DNA from: Thermoleophilia bacterium
Lineage (GTDB): Bacteria; Actinomycetota; Thermoleophilia; Gaiellales; Gaiellaceae
DNA length: 7,667 bases
Assembly (NCBI GenBank): GCA_014534155.1
Contig: JACVSB010000075.1
Coordinates: forward strand, 1 to 7,667
Reading direction: 5' to 3'
The stretch's first letter is position 1. Every line of letters starts with the position of its first letter. A model generated the notes under the pieces. The model searched no databases, had not been told where the DNA came from, and saw nothing but the letters and a program-made list of their open reading frames with translations. Positions 1-5,807 of this stretch are shown in pieces. The translations under genes were made by a program, and so were the position numbers.

Positions 1-29
1 AAGCGCGGCCGGGAACGCGCCTCCGTCGC

Positions 30-35
30 TAGCGT
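30..35 (+). promoter_or_regulatory. Candidate -10 box (TAGCGT) of a leaderless transcript
   Basis: TAGCGT fits the TANNNT pattern and ends 6 nt before the GTG at 42, which has no Shine-Dalgarno. I see no -35 element. The assignment rests on spacing alone and on the same arrangement before other genes in this window. Confidence 0.3.
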
Positions 36-41
36 GAAACG

Positions 42-575
42 GTGGATCCGCGCGAACGCAAGGCAATCCTCGGCGACTGGGGCGTACGCGGCGAGAACGC
101 GCGGGAGCGGCGCGAGCGCAAGGTCCTCGAGCGAGCGCTTGCGGGCGCGCCGCTGCGCGGAGAGCGCGTCCGACCCCGCGCGCATCCGTTCGGCCCCTCG
201 CCCGAGAGCTACGTCGCCTCCCTCGGCGGCCCGCTCCCGTACATGGTGCGCCTTCGCGAGATCGCGGAAGAGACCGCCGCGCACGAACGGGACCTGGCCG
301 AGCGGTGGTGGCGGGTCGGAGAGGAGGCGGCGGACGACGCCGTTCTCTTCGAGCGGAGCTGGCGGGAGATCGCGGAAGGATGGAACTTCACCGCCGTGAA
401 CGACCTGATCGAGCGGCACAACCGCTACTTCCCTGTGGAGGCTCGGCTGCCGATGGATCCCCGCACGCGCGACTACGCGCTCGTGAACGGGGAGCCGTAC
501 CGCAAGCGGCCCCTCGACGCCCGCTGGGTTCTGGAGCGCTTTCCACCGGTCCTCGCGGCTGCGCTCGCGGCATGA
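42..575 (+). CDS. Conserved-looking hypothetical protein, 177 aa
   Basis: I do not recognise the family, so no function is assigned. The protein is hydrophilic and charged, with no signal peptide or membrane segment. An Arg/Glu-rich N-terminus (about residues 1-45) is followed by a probable helical region (about 70-125) rich in Glu, Arg and Trp. The C-terminus (about 118-168) contains NDLIERHNRYFPVEARLP and a PMDPRTRDY stretch, which look like a compact conserved domain. A GTG start is chosen because it opens directly on charged coding sequence. There is no Shine-Dalgarno, but a TAGCGT box lies 6 nt upstream, compatible with a leaderless mRNA. The stop overlaps the start of the next gene (ATGA), so the two are probably translated together. 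An internal ATG at about 243 is a less likely start. That this is a real gene is fairly sure; its role is unknown. Confidence 0.7.
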   Translation: MDPRERKAILGDWGVRGENARERRERKVLERALAGAPLRGERVRPRAHPFGPSPESYVASLGGPLPYMVRLREIAEETAAHERDLAERWWRVGEEAADDAVLFERSWREIAEGWNFTAVNDLIERHNRYFPVEARLPMDPRTRDYALVNGEPYRKRPLDARWVLERFPPVLAAALAA

Positions 576-763
576 AGAGGCAGGCCCGCGGCTACCTCCT
601 CGCGGCGCTCTTCGGCGACGAGCGCGCCTGCGCGGCCTTCGACGCGCTGCCGCCGAGCCACCGCCGCGAGTACGTTCACTGGATCGAGGAGGCGAAGAGC
701 GACAAGACGCGCGCCCGGCGGATCGGGCAGACGCTCGAGCGGTTGCGCCGCAACGACCGGTAG
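572..763 (+). CDS. YdeI/OmpD-associated (OmdA-type) family small protein, 63 aa
   Basis: The segment LPPSHRREYVHWIEEAKSDK (residues 26-45), followed by TRARRIGQTLERL, matches the recognisable C-terminal motif of the YdeI/OmpD-associated family: a Pro-Ser-His, a Tyr-x-x-Trp-Ile-Glu-Glu-Ala-Lys core and a Thr-Arg-x-x-Arg-Ile helix. Full-length members are usually much longer; here only about 25 residues precede the motif, so this is a stand-alone minimal version. The family is poorly understood, and links to envelope proteins or bacteriocin protection come from a few members. The ATG overlaps the TGA of the upstream gene by 4 nt, implying translational coupling, and no separate Shine-Dalgarno is evident. 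Its stop lies 20 nt from the stop of the convergent SDR gene. Confidence 0.75.
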   Translation: MKRQARGYLLAALFGDERACAAFDALPPSHRREYVHWIEEAKSDKTRARRIGQTLERLRRNDR

Positions 764-783
764 ATCGGCGAGCCCGCGCTCCG

Positions 784-1551
784 CTACAGCGGCGTGACAT
801 AGGCGGCCGTGAGGCCGCCGTCCACGAGGAACGTCGCCCCGGTCACGTACGACGATTCGTCGCTCGCGAGGAAGAGCGCGCCCTGCGCGATCTCGCGCGC
901 CTGCGCGAGTCGTCCCATCGGGAGGTGGACTCGCCGCCGCTCGTACGCCTCGGGGTCGTCGGAGAAGAGGCGCATGAGGAGCGGGGTCTCCACCGGTCCC
1001 GGGCAGAGCGCGTTCACGCGGACGCTGCGGCGCGCGAACTCGACCGCGAGCTCCCGGCTCATGGAGAGCACTGCGCCCTTCGAGGCCGTGTACCCGATCT
1101 GCGACGTGGCCGCGCCGAGGATGGCGACGAAGGACGCGACGTTGATCACGGAACCCCCGCCGCGCTCGAGCAGGTGGGGGATTCCGTACTTGCAGCAGAG
1201 GAAGACGCCCCTCCCGTTCACGTCCTGGACGCGCTGCCACGCGTCCTCTTCCGTCTCCAGGATCGAGCCGTCGTCGTCGGGCATGATCCCGGCGTTGTTG
1301 TAGAGGACGTCGATTCCGCCGAAGCGCTCGGCCGTCGCGCGGTACAGCTCCTGCACGCTCTCGGCGCTCGTCACGTCGGCCTGGAAGAAGAAGCCTTCGC
1401 GGCAGGCGGCGGCCGTCCGCTCGCCTTCCTCGGCTCCGACGTCGGCGACGCACACGCGCGCCCCCTCCTCGGAGAAGAGCAGCGCCGCCTCACGTCCGAT
1501 TCCGCTCGCAGCGCCCGTGATCACGACGACCTTGCCCTCCAGCCTGCCCAC
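784..1551 (-). CDS. Short-chain dehydrogenase/reductase (SDR, classical type), 255 aa
   Basis: This is a cytoplasmic NAD(P)-dependent oxidoreductase of standard classical-SDR length. The cofactor loop TGAASGIG is at residues 12-19, NNAG at 85-88, the structural Asn at 112, and the catalytic Ser140, Tyr154 and Lys158 are all present, as is the PG motif (184-186) before the substrate loop. Asp37 at the end of the second strand favours NAD(H) over NADP(H) by the family rule. The C-terminal VDGG motif (243-246) is also intact. The substrate cannot be read from sequence; 3-oxoacyl-ACP reductase-like names are common defaults for such proteins. The start is GTG, 9 nt after the lipoprotein stop, with no Shine-Dalgarno. 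It may be cotranscribed with the lipoprotein, and possibly with the gamma-glutamyl cassette further upstream, where it might oxidise an alcohol intermediate (speculative). Confidence 0.93.
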   Translation of the reverse strand: MGRLEGKVVVITGAASGIGREAALLFSEEGARVCVADVGAEEGERTAAACREGFFFQADVTSAESVQELYRATAERFGGIDVLYNNAGIMPDDDGSILETEEDAWQRVQDVNGRGVFLCCKYGIPHLLERGGGSVINVASFVAILGAATSQIGYTASKGAVLSMSRELAVEFARRSVRVNALCPGPVETPLLMRLFSDDPEAYERRRVHLPMGRLAQAREIAQGALFLASDESSYVTGATFLVDGGLTAAYVTPL

Positions 1552-1557
1552 GAGGCG

Positions 1558-1563
1558 AGCCTA
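1558..1563 (-). promoter_or_regulatory. Weak candidate -10 box (TAGGCT) before the SDR gene
   Basis: Read on the minus strand, TAGGCT lies 6 nt before the GTG at 1551, where no Shine-Dalgarno is visible. Its TAG is also the stop codon of the lipoprotein gene, so the TA could be coincidental. Confidence 0.2.
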
Positions 1564-2049
1564 ACCCACTGCGGCTCGCCGCAGCACGGCATCGAGGCGC
1601 CGCCAGCGCCCGTCGACCGCCGGCTTGTGGCGCTCCGAATGCCAGGCAAGGACGACGTTGCCCCCGTAGCGCGAGTACGCGATCCAGGTTCCGCTCTGCG
1701 AGTCGCGCTCCCAGTAGATCCCGCGCTCGTCCGGCTCGAGCGGCGTGCCGCTCGCCTTGTCGGAGAGAAGGGACGCGAGGGCCGCGCCGTGCCTCTTCTC
1801 GACCACGTAGACCGAGAAGACGCCGAAGCGGCGGACGAGGCCGGCGGGCGCGGCGAGCCCGAGCCCGAGCTGCTCCCAGGCCGGGTCGGACACCGGCGCT
1901 CGTCGAAGGGTGCGCCCCGTCTCCGCGGCGAAGGTGCGCGCGACGTGCGCCGCCGTGAGGGTCGGTGGCCGCGGCTCCTCCTCGGGGCTTCCCCCGCACG
2001 ACGCGGCCAGCGCGAGCGCCGCGAGGCCGGCCACGAGAGCTCCTCGCAT
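1561..2049 (-). CDS. Putative secreted lipoprotein of unknown function, 162 aa
   Basis: Residues 1-17 form a short signal peptide: Arg2, then a hydrophobic Ala/Leu stretch, ending in LAAS-Cys18. This reads as a type II (lipoprotein) cleavage site, though Ala at -3 is less common than Leu. After Cys18 comes a Gly/Ser/Pro/Glu-rich linker (19-30), typical of a tethered extracytoplasmic domain. The mature part (about 31-160) looks like a small globular fold with alternating hydrophobic segments at FGVFSVYVV (75-83), GIYWERD (110-116) and GNVVLAWHSE (130-139). I do not recognise the family. The start codon is ATG with no Shine-Dalgarno, but TACCCT lies 7 nt upstream. It follows the hydrolase gene by 46 nt and precedes the SDR gene by 9 nt. 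Likely a membrane-anchored extracellular protein; the function is unknown. Confidence 0.75.
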   Translation of the reverse strand: MRGALVAGLAALALAASCGGSPEEEPRPPTLTAAHVARTFAAETGRTLRRAPVSDPAWEQLGLGLAAPAGLVRRFGVFSVYVVEKRHGAALASLLSDKASGTPLEPDERGIYWERDSQSGTWIAYSRYGGNVVLAWHSERHKPAVDGRWRRLDAVLRRAAVG

Positions 2050-2056
2050 GAAGCTC

Positions 2057-2062
2057 AGGGTA
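2057..2062 (-). promoter_or_regulatory. Candidate -10 box (TACCCT) for leaderless lipoprotein/SDR transcript
   Basis: On the minus strand TACCCT is followed by 7 nt and then the ATG of the lipoprotein gene. No Shine-Dalgarno occurs in between. The expected transcription start would fall on or beside the ATG. The -35 region is poor. If real, lipoprotein and SDR form a unit separate from the hydrolase gene. Confidence 0.35.
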
Positions 2063-2095
2063 GGCCGCGCTTCGGCGTGCCTCAGCCGCTCGGGG

Positions 2096-2836
2096 TCACG
2101 CGCGGGCGGGCTCGCGCTCCGGCGACCTTCGCTCCGCCCGGTAGCGCGCGGCCTCCTCGACGAGGCCCTTGAACAGGGCGAAGTCCTCCCCCTGCTCGGG
2201 ATGCCAGAGGACGCCGAGGGCGAAGCGCCGCTCGGCGTCCTCGAGCCCCTCGATCGTCCCGTCGTCTGCCCACGCGACTTCGCGCAGCCCCTCGCCGACC
2301 CGCCGCACGCCCTGGTGGTGGTGGGACTTCACCGGGGCGCGGTGTCCGAGGAGCCGGCCAACGCGGCTCTCGACGTCGACGTCGACCTCGTGGTCGCCGA
2401 AGACCCCCGGCGTGTGCTTGTGGTGCTCGTGGCCGAGGATGTCCGGAAGGTGCTGGACGAGGTCGCCGCCCCGCGCCACGTTCATCACCTCCATGCCTCG
2501 GCAGACCGCGAGGACGGGCATGTCACGTTCGAGCGCCGCGGCCATGAGCGCGAGCTCGGCCTGGTCCCGATCGGGGCGCGTCCCGGTCGTCTCCGGGTGC
2601 GGGTCCGCCCCGTACGTCGCAGGATCGAGGTCGGAGCCGCCCGAGAAGAGGACCCCGTCCAGCGCGTCGAGGGTCTCGTCGATCGCGTCGGCCGCCGGCG
2701 GCACGAGCAGGGGTCGTCCTCCTGCCGTCGTAATCGCGTTCACGTACGACATCGGCGTCAGGGCGGTCGGGGTCTCCCACACGCCCCAGCGCGCGTGCTC
2801 GGCGTACGTCGTGATCCCGATGATCGGTCTCGTCAT
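2096..2836 (-). CDS. Gamma-glutamyl hydrolase of the PuuD / peptidase C26 class (class I glutamine amidotransferase-like), 246 aa
   Basis: Family members hydrolyse gamma-glutamyl amide bonds, for example gamma-glutamyl-GABA to glutamate and GABA, in the cytoplasm. The full architecture is visible: the N-terminal strand RPIIGITTY (3-11), the glycine-rich SGGSDLDP (65-72), the nucleophile elbow AVCRGMEVMN with catalytic Cys112 (110-119), an SHHHQG segment (171-176), and the catalytic dyad in WHPE with His212 and Glu214. Length is typical for PuuD-like proteins. The ATG overlaps the TGA of the upstream ligase gene by 4 nt, so the two are almost certainly made together; no strong Shine-Dalgarno is present. 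Pairing with a glutamine-synthetase-like ligase supports removal of glutamate from a gamma-glutamylated amine or its oxidised product. The exact substrate is not determinable from sequence. Confidence 0.92.
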   Translation of the reverse strand: MTRPIIGITTYAEHARWGVWETPTALTPMSYVNAITTAGGRPLLVPPAADAIDETLDALDGVLFSGGSDLDPATYGADPHPETTGTRPDRDQAELALMAAALERDMPVLAVCRGMEVMNVARGGDLVQHLPDILGHEHHKHTPGVFGDHEVDVDVESRVGRLLGHRAPVKSHHHQGVRRVGEGLREVAWADDGTIEGLEDAERRFALGVLWHPEQGEDFALFKGLVEEAARYRAERRSPEREPARA

Positions 2837-4167
2837 CCGCGCTCGAACATCCGCTGTCGCTCGTAGTTCGTCACCACGCCGTCGAACAGGCGCTGCTCAG
2901 TGCGAGCGTACGTCAGGTAGTGGTCGACGACCTGGTCGCCGAACGCCTTTCGCGCGACCGTGCCGGACTCGAGCGCGTCGGTCGCCTCCCTCAGGGAGCC
3001 CGGGAAGCGCTCCGCGTCCGACTCGTACGCGTTGCCCTCGAGCGGCGGGGGCAGCTCGAGCTCCTCCTCGACCCCGCGTAGGCCGGTGGCGAGGAGCGCG
3101 GCGAAGGCGAGGTAGGGGTTCGCATCCGCGCCCGGGATCCGCGTCTCGGTCCTCACCGAGCGGCCGTGCCCGACGATGCGAAAGCCGCAGGTCCGGTTGT
3201 CGTGGCCCCACGCGAGCGTCGTCGGCGCCCATGACCCGGGCGCGTAGCGCTTGTACGAGTTCACGACGGGCGCGAGGAAGACCGCGAGCTCCCTCAGGCC
3301 GGCGATCTGGCCGGCAAGGTAGTGCCTGAACTCGTCCGACTCGCCCGCGAACGCGTTCTCGCCGTCGCGCCAGAGGCTCGAGTGGATATGGCAGGAGCTC
3401 CCGATCCAGTCGTGGTGCGGCTTCGCCATGAACGTCACGGAGCAACCGTTCAGGTGGGCGATCTCCTTGGCGCCGTTCTTGTAGATCGTGTGGTTGTCGG
3501 CCATGGCGACGGCGTCCCCGAAGCGGAAGTTGACCTCGTGCTGGCCCGGCCATGCCTCGCCCTTCGAGTTCTCGACCGGGATGCCGGCCGTGTGCATCCC
3601 GTTTCGGAGCTGCCGGATGAAGGGCTCGTCGTAGCTCGTGGCGAGGATGTGGTAGTCGAGGATGTAGGGGACGGACGGCGTCAGGTCCTCGTAGCGACGG
3701 GCGTGCGCCTCGGCGTACGTCTCCCGGAAGAGGTAGAACTCGAGCTCGGAGCCGAACATCGGCTCGAAGCCGAGGGCCCGGGCCCGGTCGACCTGACGCT
3801 TCAGCACCTGCCGCGGCGAGGGGTCGACGGGGCGCCCGTCGTGCCAGTGGACGTCGCAGAGCACGAGCGCGGTCGCCTCGAGCCACGGAATGCGTCGCAG
3901 GGTGGCGAGGTCCGGGTGGAGGGCGAAGTCCCCGTAGCCCTGCTCCCAGTTCGCGATCTCGTACCCGGGCACGGGATCCATCTCCATGTCCAGGGCGAGC
4001 AGGTAGTCGCACGCCTCGACACCGTGCTCGGCCAGGTCCTCCTCCAGGAAGAAGCCGGCGTGCACGCGCTTGCCCATGAGGCGGCCCTGCATGTCGGTGA
4101 AGGCGACGACCACGGTGTCGATCGACCCGTCCTCGACCTCCGTGCGGAGCTCCTCCAGCGTCAGCAT
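2833..4167 (-). CDS. Glutamine synthetase-fold ligase, probable gamma-glutamyl-amine synthetase (PuuA/GlnA3/GlnA4-like), 444 aa
   Basis: It probably makes a gamma-glutamyl amide from glutamate, ATP and an amine in the cytoplasm. Aligned by eye to enteric GlnA, the metal ligands Glu141, Glu143, Glu204, Glu211 and His260 are kept, as are Arg307, Arg325, Arg330, Glu341 and Arg343 for ATP and glutamate. The ammonium site is not: the DGSS loop reads CDYLL (53-57), and flap Glu327 is replaced by Trp313 (RYAPGSWAP). The adenylylation motif NLYDLP is not conserved, although a Tyr (381) falls near that position. The ATG with GGAAG just upstream is chosen; the frame stays open far upstream, but that part is antiphase to the permease gene. 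The gene is 32 nt after the permease stop and overlaps the hydrolase start by 4 nt. Ethanolamine is the favoured amine because of the transporter; polyamines or other amines are alternatives. Confidence 0.9.
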   Translation of the reverse strand: MLTLEELRTEVEDGSIDTVVVAFTDMQGRLMGKRVHAGFFLEEDLAEHGVEACDYLLALDMEMDPVPGYEIANWEQGYGDFALHPDLATLRRIPWLEATALVLCDVHWHDGRPVDPSPRQVLKRQVDRARALGFEPMFGSELEFYLFRETYAEAHARRYEDLTPSVPYILDYHILATSYDEPFIRQLRNGMHTAGIPVENSKGEAWPGQHEVNFRFGDAVAMADNHTIYKNGAKEIAHLNGCSVTFMAKPHHDWIGSSCHIHSSLWRDGENAFAGESDEFRHYLAGQIAGLRELAVFLAPVVNSYKRYAPGSWAPTTLAWGHDNRTCGFRIVGHGRSVRTETRIPGADANPYLAFAALLATGLRGVEEELELPPPLEGNAYESDAERFPGSLREATDALESGTVARKAFGDQVVDHYLTYARTEQRLFDGVVTNYERQRMFERG

Positions 4168-4173
4168 GGCTTC

Positions 4174-4194
4174 CGGGCCGGTGCGCCCGGCCCG
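4174..4194 (-). repeat. Perfect 8-bp GC inverted repeat (hairpin) between permease and ligase genes
   Basis: Arms at 4174-4181 and 4187-4194 pair perfectly with all G/C bases around a 5-nt loop. It fills most of the 32-nt gap and its downstream edge touches the GGAAG before the ligase ATG. No U-tract follows on the minus-strand transcript, so it is not a classical terminator. It may stabilise upstream mRNA, attenuate readthrough or limit ribosome access. Confidence 0.55.
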
Positions 4195-4199
4195 CGAGT

Positions 4200-5747
4200 C
4201 TACGACCCGGGCGCGGGCGCGCGCTCGCCGCCGCCGACGCGCGTCGTCCCGTACCCCTCCGTCTCGGGATGGCCGTGCTCCCCGCGCGTCGTCGCGAACT
4301 CCTCCTCGGGCGAGAGCACGAGGCGGTGCCGCCCGGCGAACGCGAAGTACGCGATCGCGATCGCATAGAAGATGGCCACGCCGACCACGCCGGGCCGGTA
4401 GTCGCTCCGCCAGAAGAGCGCCGCGAGGGAGATGAGCGCGATGATCCCGGCTACGAGGGCGCCGGCCTCGCCGACCGGGCTTCGGTAGGGGCGCTGGATG
4501 TTCGGCAGCCGTCGGCGCAAGAGGATGAAGGACACCATCTGCATGAAGTACGAGATGACGGCGCCGAAGACCGCCATCGACAGGAGGGCGGCGCTCAGGT
4601 TGCCGCCCAGCCACTCGTTCTCCTGGGCCTCGTAGAGGAGGAGCGCGAGCCCGTACCCGACCACCGCCCCGAGCAGGAGCGCGACGTGCGGTGTGTTCCG
4701 GCGACCGTGGGTCACCGACATCCAGTGCGGGTAGTAGCCCGCCCGCGAGAGCGAGAAGATGTTGCGCCCGTACGCGTAGATGATCGTGTGGAAGCTCGCG
4801 ACCAGCCCGGCGACGGCGACCAGGCCGAGGAGCGACGCAGACGTCCCGCTTCCGAAGATCGTCTTCAGCCCGTCGAGGAGCGGCTCGCCGGAATCCCGCA
4901 GACCCTCCGCGCCCGGGCCGATCCCGGTGTTCAGGAACAGGACGAGGAAGGCGGTCACGACGAGCGTGATGAGGCCGTAGATCGTCCCGCGCGGGATGTC
5001 GCGCCGCGGGTCGTGCGACTCCTCGGCGGCCAGGGGCAGCTCCTCGATCGCGAGGTAGAACCAGATCGCGAACGGCAGGGCGAGGAAGACGCCGTCCCAC
5101 CCGAGCGGGAACCACTTCGACCCGTCGCCCTCGGGCTGGATGTTGAGAGCCCAGCGGCTGAAGTCGAACTCGGTCAGCGCGCCGACGAAGAAGACGGCCA
5201 GGATCGCGAGCGCGGCGAAGCAGATGACGACCGTGAACCGGAAGGCCATCTCGACCCCGACCAGGTTGAGGCCGAGGAAGAACACGTAGAAGATGACCCA
5301 CCAGATGGGCTGGGCGACGTTCACGCCGAAGAGGTCGTCGAAGATCGTCTGCATGTAGCTGCCGATGAAGGTGACGATGACCGCCGGCGTCACGACGTAC
5401 TCGATGGTCTCGGCGACGCCCGTCGTGAAGCCGCCCCAGGGACCCATCGCGGAGCGGCCGAACGAGTAGGCGCCGCCCGTGTGGGGGAGGGCGGGCGACA
5501 TCTCGGCGATCGAGAAGCAGAGCCCGAAGTACATGACCGTGATCACGAGCGTGGCGACGAGGAGGCCCCCGAAGCCGCCCGCGTCGAGCCCGAGGTTCCA
5601 GCCCGAGAAATCGCCCGAGATGACGGCGGCGACGCCGAGGGCCCAGAGCGACCAGACGCCCGCGTGGCGCCGGAGCTTGCGCTTGTCGAAGTAGTCCCCC
5701 GTGATCTCGCGGTACGTGACCGCCCCGTATCTGCGCTGCTCAGCCAC
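4200..5747 (-). CDS. eat: APC-family amine/amino acid permease, ethanolamine permease (Eat)-like, 515 aa
   Basis: This is an inner-membrane transporter with about 12 predicted helices: roughly 34-55, 61-81, 106-132, 147-165, 170-192, 218-238, 255-274, 304-325, 353-372, 384-410, 427-446 and 453-471. The first-helix segment VISGDFSGWNLG (42-53), followed by FSIAEMSPALPHTGGAYSF (78-96) and GPWGGFTTG (102-110), closely resembles ethanolamine permeases. So does YLAIEELPLAAEESHDPRRD (231-250). A hydrophilic tail (about 473-515) rich in Glu, Thr and Gly follows the last helix. The GTG start is fixed by GGAGG six bases upstream; an ATG inside that spacer opens only a three-codon frame. It heads the permease-ligase-hydrolase cassette. 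The family placement is good, while ethanolamine as substrate is inferred; a related amine or amino acid remains possible. Confidence 0.9.
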   Translation of the reverse strand: MAEQRRYGAVTYREITGDYFDKRKLRRHAGVWSLWALGVAAVISGDFSGWNLGLDAGGFGGLLVATLVITVMYFGLCFSIAEMSPALPHTGGAYSFGRSAMGPWGGFTTGVAETIEYVVTPAVIVTFIGSYMQTIFDDLFGVNVAQPIWWVIFYVFFLGLNLVGVEMAFRFTVVICFAALAILAVFFVGALTEFDFSRWALNIQPEGDGSKWFPLGWDGVFLALPFAIWFYLAIEELPLAAEESHDPRRDIPRGTIYGLITLVVTAFLVLFLNTGIGPGAEGLRDSGEPLLDGLKTIFGSGTSASLLGLVAVAGLVASFHTIIYAYGRNIFSLSRAGYYPHWMSVTHGRRNTPHVALLLGAVVGYGLALLLYEAQENEWLGGNLSAALLSMAVFGAVISYFMQMVSFILLRRRLPNIQRPYRSPVGEAGALVAGIIALISLAALFWRSDYRPGVVGVAIFYAIAIAYFAFAGRHRLVLSPEEEFATTRGEHGHPETEGYGTTRVGGGERAPAPGS

Positions 5748-5753
5748 TCATCA

Positions 5754-5758
5754 CCTCC
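5754..5758 (-). promoter_or_regulatory. Strong ribosome binding site (GGAGG) of the permease gene
   Basis: GGAGG on the minus strand ends 6 nt before the GTG at 5747. It is the clearest Shine-Dalgarno in the window and decides this start. It also implies a leadered mRNA here, unlike the neighbouring transcription units. Confidence 0.85.
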
Positions 5759-5780
5759 GGTTCGTCCGCAGGACGGGGAG

Positions 5781-5807
5781 AATGTACGAACGCGTACGGA
5801 CGGTCAA
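5781..5807 (-). promoter_or_regulatory. Candidate promoter of the permease-ligase-hydrolase cassette
   Basis: On the minus strand TTGACC (5807-5802, 5 of 6 matches to TTGACA) is followed 15 nt later by TACATT (5786-5781, fits TANNNT). The -35 overlaps the stop codon of the CBS gene. The 15-nt spacer is shorter than the usual 16-18, which can go with activator dependence or weak basal activity. Expected leader length to the GTG is roughly 25-30 nt, including the strong Shine-Dalgarno. Confidence 0.45.
5784..5797. promoter_or_regulatory. Palindrome GTACG-N4-CGTAC, possible operator
   Basis: A perfect 5-bp dyad (5784-5788 and 5793-5797) around AACG lies between, and partly over, the candidate -35 and -10 boxes. 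That position would suit a repressor dimer of a GntR, TetR or similar type. No regulator gene is present in the window, so the binding protein is unknown. Confidence 0.35.

Noticed and set aside
781..792. CCGCT-AC-AGCGG inverted repeat at the convergent gene ends as a bidirectional terminator
   Set aside because: Only about 4 bp of stem once a realistic loop is allowed, no T-tract on either side, and it lies over the SDR stop codon.
473..1453. 326-codon minus-strand open frame
   Set aside because: Overlaps the SDR in another frame and is almost pure Arg-rich low complexity.
925..2172. 415-codon plus-strand open frame opposite the SDR and lipoprotein genes
   Set aside because: Antisense shadow with biased composition; the minus-strand genes have full family motifs.
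2371..2386. Tandem GACGTC/GTCGAC repeats
   Set aside because: These encode the Val-Asp-Val-Asp-Val stretch of the hydrolase and reflect codon choice, not a separate repeat element.
2833..5301. Ligase reading frame open for 822 codons, suggesting an N-terminal extension or fusion
   Set aside because: Codons above 4167 are Arg/Pro-rich antiphase reading of the permease gene; the ligase begins normally at MLTLEELRTEVEDG with a GGAAG upstream.
5740..5751. ATG just upstream of the permease GTG as the true start
   Set aside because: It is out of frame and opens only three codons before TGA; GGAGG spacing favours the GTG.
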